From an uncultured Burkholderiales bacterium (GTDB lineage Bacteria; Pseudomonadota; Gammaproteobacteria; Burkholderiales; Burkholderiaceae_E): a DNA stretch of 8,184 nt. Position numbers and translations under genes: made by a program. Below the pieces are notes generated by a model. That model had not been told where the DNA came from. It saw nothing but the letters and a program-made list of their open reading frames with translations, and searched no databases. Every line of letters starts with the position of its first letter. Position 1 is the first letter of the stretch. The stretch lies in NCBI GenBank assembly GCA_903898725.1, contig CAIUGQ010000655.1, positions 1 to 8,184 of the forward strand, read 5' to 3'. Shown piece after piece: positions 1 through 4,309 of the stretch.

Positions 1-876
1 CGACTCGCTGCGATCGGCGGTCCACTTGATCGGGCGGCCGACCCGCTTCGACGCCCAGACGAGCGCGGTCTCCTCGGCGTACAGGAAGATCTTCGAGCCG
101 AAGCCGCCGCCGACGTCGGGTGCGATCACGCGCAGACGCGATTCGGGCAGCCCGAGCACGAACGCAGCCATCAGCAGCCGCTCGACGTGCGGGTTCTGGT
201 TCGCCACGTACAGCGTGTAGCTGTCGTCGTGCCGGGTGTACTGCGCGTTGGCCGCCCTCGGTTCCATCGCGTTCGGGATCAGGCGGTTGTTGGCGAATTC
301 CAGGCGCGTGACGTGGGCGGCCTTCGCGAAGGCCGCTTCGGTCGCCGCCTCGTCGCCGTGCCCCCAGACATAGCAGACGTTGTCCGGCGACACGCCCTCG
401 TGAAGCACCGCCGGCGAGCCGACCGCCCGGCCCGGGTCGACCACCGCGGGCAGCGCGTCGTAGTCGACGACGATCGCCTCGGCGGCTTCGCGCGCCTGCA
501 TCGCGGTGTCGGCCACCACCATCGCGACCTGGTCACCGACGTGCAGCACCTTGTCGGCGGCGATGATCGGATGCGGCGGCTCCTTCATCGGCGAACCGTC
601 GCGGCTGTGGATCAGCCAGCCGCAGGGCAGACCGCCGATCTTCGAGTCGGCGATGTCCTGGCCGGTGAAGATCGCGACGACGCCAGGCATGGCGCGTGCC
701 GCCGTGGTGTCGATCGACACGATCCGTGCGTGCGCGTGCGGCGAGCGCAGGAACGCGGCATAGGTCTGGCCGGGCAGGACGATGTCGTCGGTGTACTGGC
801 CGCGGCCGGTGAGGAAGCGCTCGTCCTCGCGTCGGCGCAGCGGCTTGCCGATCGGGGAATTGGACAGGTCGGTCAT
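1..876 (-). CDS. Molybdopterin-binding large subunit, xanthine oxidase / CoxL-like family (partial, 3' end off the window)
   Basis: This is the N-terminal 292 residues of the molybdenum-cofactor subunit of a three-component molybdenum hydroxylase. The family oxidises aldehydes, N-heterocycles or CO, passing electrons to 2Fe-2S and FAD subunits. The start ATG is at 876-874, with a GGAG ribosome site overlapping the stop of the upstream 2Fe-2S gene, 10 bases away, so the two are probably translationally coupled. Residues about 19-145 match the a/b hammerhead domain (RREDERFLTGRGQYTDD, then SPHAHARI at 45-52). From about 160 the molybdopterin-binding domain begins, with IPNAMEPRA near 200-208 and the cofactor motif DVGGGFGSK at 254-262. 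The last visible residues are KWTADRSES. The active-site loop that separates true CO dehydrogenase from related dehydrogenases lies beyond the edge, so the substrate cannot be assigned. No Tat or Sec signal is visible at the N-terminus, so the subunit is probably cytoplasmic. The family call is secure; the exact enzyme is not. Confidence 0.93.
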   Translation of the reverse strand, partial: MTDLSNSPIGKPLRRREDERFLTGRGQYTDDIVLPGQTYAAFLRSPHAHARIVSIDTTAARAMPGVVAIFTGQDIADSKIGGLPCGWLIHSRDGSPMKEPPHPIIAADKVLHVGDQVAMVVADTAMQAREAAEAIVVDYDALPAVVDPGRAVGSPAVLHEGVSPDNVCYVWGHGDEAATEAAFAKAAHVTRLEFANNRLIPNAMEPRAANAQYTRHDDSYTLYVANQNPHVERLLMAAFVLGLPESRLRVIAPDVGGGFGSKIFLYAEETALVWASKRVGRPIKWTADRSES

Positions 877-886
877 CTCGGGCTCC

Positions 887-1351
887 TCAGGACCGCGCCG
901 CGGCGGTCTGCACCGCGCGGACGATGTTTTGATAGCCGGTGCAGCGGCAGATGTTCCCCTCGAGCGCTTCGCGGATCTGCGCCTCGTCCGGCCGGGGGCA
1001 ATCGGCCAGCAGCTGGACCGAGGCCACCACCATGCCCGGGGTGCAGAACCCGCACTGCAGGCCGTGGCACTCCTTGAAGGCCTCCTGGACCGGGTGCATG
1101 CCGTTCGCGGGCGTCAGACCCTCGATCGTCTGGATCGTGGCGCCCTGTGCCTGCACGGCCAGCATCGAGCAGGCCTTCACGGCCCGGCCGTTCATCAGGA
1201 CCGAACAGGCGCCGCACTGTGCGGTGTCGCAGCCGACATGGGTGCCGGTCAGCTGGAGCTGCTCCCTGATCAGCTGCACCAGCAGCGTTCGGGGATCGAC
1301 GCTCAGCGACACGGCGCGGCCGTTCACCGTCAACGTCAGGTCAACCTTCAT
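887..1351 (-). CDS. 2Fe-2S iron-sulfur subunit of a molybdenum hydroxylase (CoxS-like)
   Basis: This 154-residue protein is the electron-transfer small subunit of the xanthine oxidase / CO dehydrogenase family, and its length is normal for the family. The N-terminal plant-ferredoxin-like domain holds one cluster through C41, C46, C49 and C61 (GCDTAQCGAC, then C61). The C-terminal helical domain holds the second cluster through C100, C103, C135 and C137 (QCGFCTPGM and ICRCTGY). All eight expected cysteines are present, so the protein looks functional. It should shuttle electrons from the molybdenum centre of the downstream large subunit to a FAD subunit. No FAD subunit gene lies in the window; it may be past the left edge or elsewhere. 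The ATG at 1351-1349 is preceded by GAGGAGA at a good distance. The gene is transcribed divergently from dcd and forms a unit with the large subunit gene 10 bases downstream. Confidence 0.96.
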   Translation of the reverse strand: MKVDLTLTVNGRAVSLSVDPRTLLVQLIREQLQLTGTHVGCDTAQCGACSVLMNGRAVKACSMLAVQAQGATIQTIEGLTPANGMHPVQEAFKECHGLQCGFCTPGMVVASVQLLADCPRPDEAQIREALEGNICRCTGYQNIVRAVQTAAARS

Positions 1352-1406
1352 GGATGCGTCTCCTCGTCTCGTGGGCTCGGACGCCGCCCAGGGCGGGCGG
1401 TCATCC

Positions 1407-1426
1407 CTATGCAGCGGCCTTCATAG
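1407..1426. promoter_or_regulatory. Possible operator: CTATG-N10-CATAG inverted repeat
   Basis: This is a perfect 5-base inverted repeat with a 10-base spacer, so its half-site centres are 15 bases apart. It lies 56 bases upstream of the start of the 2Fe-2S subunit gene. The AT content of the half-sites stands out in a very GC-rich spacer. It could bind a dimeric regulator of the hydroxylase unit. It does not fit the usual LysR T-N11-A spacing exactly, and a 5-base dyad can arise by chance. Confidence 0.2.
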
Positions 1427-1537
1427 GCGGCGGTCCCTCGCGGGCGGCGGCAGACTGAGCCTTCGTCGCGGGGGCGTCAAGCAGGGGTCGCGATCGGCGA
1501 CCCGGCGCAGGTTGCCGTTCGTTCCGGCCGGCCCGGT

Positions 1538-1566
1538 TTGCGCCCCTCGACGTGAATCCGGACAAT
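1538..1566 (+). promoter_or_regulatory. Weak candidate sigma-70 promoter for dcd
   Basis: TTGCGC (3 of 6 matches to the -35 consensus) is separated by 17 bases from GACAAT (4 of 6 matches to the -10 consensus). Transcription would start near 1573, giving a leader of roughly 25 bases before the dcd ATG. The match is modest and there is no independent support beyond position. Confidence 0.3.
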
Positions 1567-1596
1567 CGCTGATCGCATTCCCCCGCCGAGCCCCCC

Positions 1597-3291
1597 ATGA
1601 GCATCAAGTCCGACCGCTGGATCCGCAGCATGGCCGAGCAACACGGCATGATCGAGCCGTTCGAGCCCGGACAGGTGCGCGAGGCTTCCGGCCAGCGGAT
1701 CGTCTCGTACGGCACCTCGAGCTACGGCTACGACGTGCGCTGCGCGGCCGAGTTCAAGATCTTCACGAACATCAACAGCACGATCGTCGACCCCAAGGCC
1801 TTCGACGAGCGCAACTTCGTCGACTTCGGCGGCGACGTCTGCATCATCCCGCCGAACTCGTTCGCGCTGGCGCGGACCGTCGAGTACTTCCGCATCCCGC
1901 GCGACACGCTGGTTGTGTGCCTGGGGAAATCTACGTATGCGCGCTGCTTCAGGGGCGACACGCGCGTTGCACTCGTCGACGGATCTTCGCCCACGCTCGA
2001 GGACATGGCGCGCCGACACGAAGACGGCGAACTGTTCTGGGGCTACAGCATCGGCCCGAACGGGCAGTTGATCGTCTCGCTGCTCGACTCGCCGCGCTTC
2101 GTCGCGCGCGATGCCCTCGTCGAGATCGAGCTCGACAACGGCGAGTGTGTCCATGCGACGCCCGACCACCGATTCATGACGCGACAGGGCGGATGGACCG
2201 AAGCGGGCGCCTTGAAGCCGGGCGACGCGCTGATGCCGCTGTACCGTCATCTGGAGCGGGGCTACGAGGTGACGTATCAGCCCCTCACCGGGTTTCTCAC
2301 GCCGACCCATCGGCTCGCCGACGAGTGGAACCTCAGGGCGGGTGTCTATGCGAACGAGCCGGGGACCCACCGCCATCACATCGATTTCGATCGTCGCAAC
2401 AACCGCCCGACGAACCTCGAGCGGATGGACGCCTCGGCCCACATCCGCCTGCACAACGACGAGAGCTACGGCGAAGGGTTCGATCCCGAGGCCCATGGCG
2501 CCGCCATCCGGGATGCGCTCGGACGACGGATGCTGGACCCCGCGTGGCGGGAGAACTTCGTCGCCCAGCAATCGACGCGGGCCCAGGAGTTCTGGAGCGA
2601 TGCGCGTCACGCCCGCACGCGCGAGAGGCTGATCGAGCAGCGGAGAAACCCGTCGGACGAGACTCGCCGACTGCACGCCGAGGCGATGCACCGACGGTTC
2701 GCCAACCCGGACGAACGCGCCCGCCATGCGCTGAGCATGGTCGGCGCATGGGCGGCCGATGACGGCTCGCGTCGCGCGCGTCAGCGAGAGCTCGCACGGG
2801 GCATCAGGCTGCGCGGCGAGATCGGTGCCGAGCAGGTGCGCGAGGCGATCCAGGTCTCCGGGTCGATCCGCGGCGCTGCGCGTCTGCTCGACTGCGACCG
2901 ATCGGTGTTCCGACGCTTCCCCGAAGTGATCGCCCAGACACGGGGGACGCCGGTCTATCGAAACCATCGAGTCAAGGCGGTCCGGGAGTTGCCTGGCCTG
3001 CATGACACCTACTGCCTGACGGTGCCCGAGGCGGGGAACTTCGCGCTGGAGGCAGGCTGCTTCGTCTCGAACTGCGGCATCATCGTGAACGTGACCCCCC
3101 TGGAACCCGAGTGGGAAGGGCATGTCACGCTGGAGTTCTCGAACACCACGCCGCTTCCCGCCCGGATCTATGCCGGCGAGGGCTGCGCGCAGATGCTGTT
3201 CTTCCAGTCCGACGAGGTCTGCGAGACGTCCTACAAGGACCGCGGCGGCAAGTACCAGGGCCAGCGCGGCGTCACGCTGCCCAAGACCTGA
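1597..3291 (+). CDS. dcd: dCTP deaminase precursor containing an in-frame intein
   Basis: Dcd deaminates dCTP to dUTP in the cytoplasm, feeding dUMP for thymidylate synthesis. The 564-residue ORF is a normal Dcd interrupted by an intein at residues 117-492. Joining residues 1-116 to 493-564 gives 188 residues, the usual length for the proteobacterial enzyme. The N-extein shows SSYGYDVRC (about 41-49) and ends in GKSTYAR (110-116), with the Ser and Arg equivalent to catalytic S111 and R115 of the E. coli enzyme. The C-extein resumes with CGIIVNVTPLEPEWEG, contains the catalytic Glu (E513, mature E137, equivalent to E138) in VTLEFSN, and ends GQRGVTLPKT. The intein therefore parts the catalytic Ser/Arg from the Glu, and the unspliced precursor should be inactive. 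There are no stops or frameshifts. The ATG is fixed by homology (MSIKSDRWIR), although no clear ribosome site precedes it. All Lys codons in the exteins are AAG except the one beside the junction. Confidence 0.97.
   Translation: MSIKSDRWIRSMAEQHGMIEPFEPGQVREASGQRIVSYGTSSYGYDVRCAAEFKIFTNINSTIVDPKAFDERNFVDFGGDVCIIPPNSFALARTVEYFRIPRDTLVVCLGKSTYARCFRGDTRVALVDGSSPTLEDMARRHEDGELFWGYSIGPNGQLIVSLLDSPRFVARDALVEIELDNGECVHATPDHRFMTRQGGWTEAGALKPGDALMPLYRHLERGYEVTYQPLTGFLTPTHRLADEWNLRAGVYANEPGTHRHHIDFDRRNNRPTNLERMDASAHIRLHNDESYGEGFDPEAHGAAIRDALGRRMLDPAWRENFVAQQSTRAQEFWSDARHARTRERLIEQRRNPSDETRRLHAEAMHRRFANPDERARHALSMVGAWAADDGSRRARQRELARGIRLRGEIGAEQVREAIQVSGSIRGAARLLDCDRSVFRRFPEVIAQTRGTPVYRNHRVKAVRELPGLHDTYCLTVPEAGNFALEAGCFVSNCGIIVNVTPLEPEWEGHVTLEFSNTTPLPARIYAGEGCAQMLFFQSDEVCETSYKDRGGKYQGQRGVTLPKT
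2365..2460 (+). other. HNH nuclease motif inside the dcd intein
   Basis: Precursor residues 257-288 carry a compact HNH signature: HHIDFDRRNNRPTNLERM, then AHIRLHN. The candidate catalytic and metal residues are H260/H261, N273, H282 and H286. The NN-x-P-x-NL core is typical of the HNH nucleases found in phage introns and inteins. The order of residues looks intact, so a functional homing endonuclease is plausible. No LAGLIDADG motif is present anywhere in the intein. Its target would be the uninterrupted dcd site that spans codons 116/117 of an intein-free allele. Confidence 0.88.
2482..2796 (+). repeat. Run of about five degenerate Arg-rich modules in the intein (NUMOD3-like)
   Basis: Residues 296-400 are unusually rich in Arg and contain a degenerate repeat of about 17-20 residues. 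Module anchors are LDPAWR (313-318), WSDARHAR (333-340), NPSDETRR (351-358), NPDERAR (370-376) and DDGSRR (388-393). Each has an Asp/Pro/Ser cap followed by Arg and a likely helix. The pattern resembles the small NUMOD3-type DNA-binding modules that follow nuclease cores in homing endonucleases. I infer that the run lies along the target DNA. The repeat is degenerate at DNA level, and the family assignment is tentative. Confidence 0.55.
2836..2919 (+). other. Helix-turn-helix segment at the end of the intein's endonuclease region
   Basis: Residues 414-441 read VREAIQVSGSIRGAARLLDC followed by DRSVFRRF. The pattern of a first helix, then SGSIRGAARLL, then a recognition helix beginning near DRSVFRRF is typical of the small helix-turn-helix modules (NUMOD/IENR type) found at the C-terminus of HNH homing endonucleases. 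It sits just before splicing block F. It probably contributes sequence specificity at the homing site. The fold is inferred from pattern only. Confidence 0.65.
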
Positions 3292-3307
3292 CCGCCTCGG
3301 CCCGCCC

Positions 3308-4237
3308 GTGCCCCTTCGCTTCCTCGCGCTCGCCGCGGGCGTCCTGATCGTCTCGACCGCGGCGCTGCTGATCCGATATGCGATCGACGCCGGCGCCGGC
3401 CCGCTAGCGGTCGCTGCGGGGCGCCTGACGCTGGCCGCGGCGGTGGTGGTGCCGCTCGCGCTGTGGCGGCGCGGTCCGGAGCTCGCGCGGCTGCAGCGGC
3501 GCGACTGGGGCATCGCGGCCGTCGCCGGCATCTTTCTCGCGGTGCACTTCGCCACCTGGATCGCATCGCTGCACTACACCTCGGTCGCCAGCAGCGTCGC
3601 GCTCGTCACCACCAACCCCATCTGGGTCGGCCTGCTGTCGTGGTGGCTGCTCGGCGAGCCGCCGACGCGGCGCACCGCCGCCGGCATCGGCATGGCGGTG
3701 GCGGGCAGTGCGCTGATCATCGCCTCCGACCTGTCGGCCGCGCCGGGCACGGTCGGGCGCGACCCGCTGCTCGGCAACGCCCTCGCGCTTGCCGGCGCGG
3801 TGGCCATCTCCGGCTACTTCCTGGTCGGCCGCGGCCTGAACCGTCGCCTGACGCTGCTCGCCTACATCGCCATCGTCTACGGCGCGGCCGCGCTCGCGAT
3901 GAACGCGATCGCGATCGCGGGCGGGCAGCCGCTGTGGACGATCCCCGCGGCTGCCTGGCTGCCGATCGCAGCCATGGCGATCGGTCCGCAGCTCGCCGGG
4001 CACACGATCATCAACGCGTCGCTGCGCCACCTGTCGGCGACCTTCGTGGCGCTGGCCATCCTCGGCGAGCCGGTCGGCTCGGCGGTGCTCGCCTGGCTGT
4101 TCCTCGGCGAGACCTTCACCGGGCTGCAGCTCGCCGGCTTCGCGACCCTGCTGTTCGGCATCGTGGTCGCCGCCGGGGGCGAGCGCCGTGACGCCGCCCC
4201 GCAGCCCGCCGCGCCACCGGTGCCCGAGCGGCCCTGA
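3308..4237 (+). CDS. DMT-superfamily (EamA) membrane transporter
   Basis: This 309-residue inner-membrane protein belongs to the drug/metabolite transporter superfamily, with two EamA repeats (about residues 6-140 and 155-290). About ten hydrophobic segments can be seen, starting with FLALAAGVLIVSTAALLIRY. The EamA hallmark LHYTSVASSVALVTTNPIW is followed by LLGEPPTRR in the first half and echoed by ALAILGEPVGSAVLAWLFLGE in the second. The C-terminus is a short Pro/Ala-rich cytoplasmic tail. Family members export amino acids, metabolites or drugs; nothing here fixes the substrate. The chosen start is GTG at 3308, 16 bases after the dcd stop, because the first membrane segment begins there. 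No good Shine-Dalgarno precedes it, so translation may depend on coupling to dcd. In-frame ATGs further upstream lie inside dcd and would add an implausible basic extension. The function of the pairing with dcd is unknown. Confidence 0.9.
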   Translation: MPLRFLALAAGVLIVSTAALLIRYAIDAGAGPLAVAAGRLTLAAAVVVPLALWRRGPELARLQRRDWGIAAVAGIFLAVHFATWIASLHYTSVASSVALVTTNPIWVGLLSWWLLGEPPTRRTAAGIGMAVAGSALIIASDLSAAPGTVGRDPLLGNALALAGAVAISGYFLVGRGLNRRLTLLAYIAIVYGAAALAMNAIAIAGGQPLWTIPAAAWLPIAAMAIGPQLAGHTIINASLRHLSATFVALAILGEPVGSAVLAWLFLGETFTGLQLAGFATLLFGIVVAAGGERRDAAPQPAAPPVPERP

Positions 4238-4251
4238 GATCCCGGCTTGCG

Positions 4252-4257
4252 TACAAT
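4252..4257 (+). promoter_or_regulatory. Probable -10 element of the leuA promoter
   Basis: TACAAT (5 of 6 matches to the consensus) stands out in very GC-rich DNA, 15 bases after the transporter stop and 52 bases before the leuA ATG. No good -35 is found 16-18 bases upstream (CGGCCC and neighbours), so the promoter may be weak or activator-dependent. Transcription would begin near 4264. Confidence 0.5.
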
Positions 4258-4259
4258 TC

Positions 4260-4294
4260 CGGGGTTCGCCGGCGTCACCGAACGCCGCGCCCCG
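4260..4294 (+). promoter_or_regulatory. Possible hairpin in the leuA leader next to the ribosome site
   Basis: An inner stem CGGCGT (4270-4275) / ACGCCG (4282-4287) closes a 6-base loop. An outer stem CGGGG (4260-4264) / CCCCG (4290-4294) touches the first base of the Shine-Dalgarno GAGGAG (4294-4299). The structure could affect ribosome access. There is no leader peptide with Leu codons and no U-tract, so it is not a classical leucine attenuator. GC-rich DNA gives such stems readily. Confidence 0.3.
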
Positions 4295-4309
4295 AGGAGA
4301 CCGACCGCC

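Larger units (their letters stand above)
1352..1596. other. Divergent intergenic region between the molybdenum-hydroxylase unit and dcd
   Basis: These 245 bases separate two divergent transcription units and should hold both promoters. On the minus strand there is a good -35-like TTGACG (plus-strand 1475-1480), but a 17-base spacer leads only to a poor -10 (CAGTCT). On the plus strand, TTGCGC (1538-1543) is 17 bases from GACAAT (1561-1566). A short dyad, CTATG/CATAG, sits at 1407-1426. I see no convincing coding sequence, RNA gene or terminator here. Dcd has no obvious Shine-Dalgarno: the bases before its ATG are C-rich. Confidence 0.6.
1945..3072 (+). mobile_element. HNH-endonuclease intein in dcd (376 residues)
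   Basis: The intein is a protein-splicing element that should excise itself and join R116 to C493 of the precursor. It begins with the nucleophile Cys117 in block A (CFRGDTRVALVDG). Block B follows at about 173-194, with the T-x-x-H motif TPDH (T188, H191). Block F is about 459-482 (VKAVRE, then TYCLTVPEAGNF), and block G ends EAGCFVSN with Asn492, followed by the +1 Cys493. Between the splicing halves lies an HNH homing nuclease with DNA-binding modules. The boundaries are precise because removing 117-492 restores an intact Dcd. Three oddities are visible: the next-to-last residue is Ser491 rather than His, block F has Cys473 where Asp is common, and Gly480 stands where many inteins have His (HNF). 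Codon use differs from the exteins: 11 CGA and 5 AGG/AGA codons here, none there. This suggests a separate evolutionary origin. Confidence 0.95.

Noticed and set aside
187..1077. Plus-strand open frames over the hydroxylase genes
   Set aside because: The minus strand encodes recognisable molybdopterin and 2Fe-2S subunits here. The plus-strand frames have no motifs.
1945..3072. Alternative reading of the insert as a group I or II intron, or a transposon
   Set aside because: The insert is in frame throughout, has no stop codons or terminal inverted repeats, and shows protein-splicing blocks at both ends, so an intein explains it fully.
3122..3307. Upstream starts for the EamA transporter inside dcd
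   Set aside because: They overlap dcd coding sequence and would add a basic, Ser/Arg-rich leader before the first membrane segment.
1477..3555. Long minus-strand open frame opposite dcd and the intein
   Set aside because: It is a shadow of dcd in GC-rich DNA. The plus-strand frame has clear Dcd, intein and HNH motifs.
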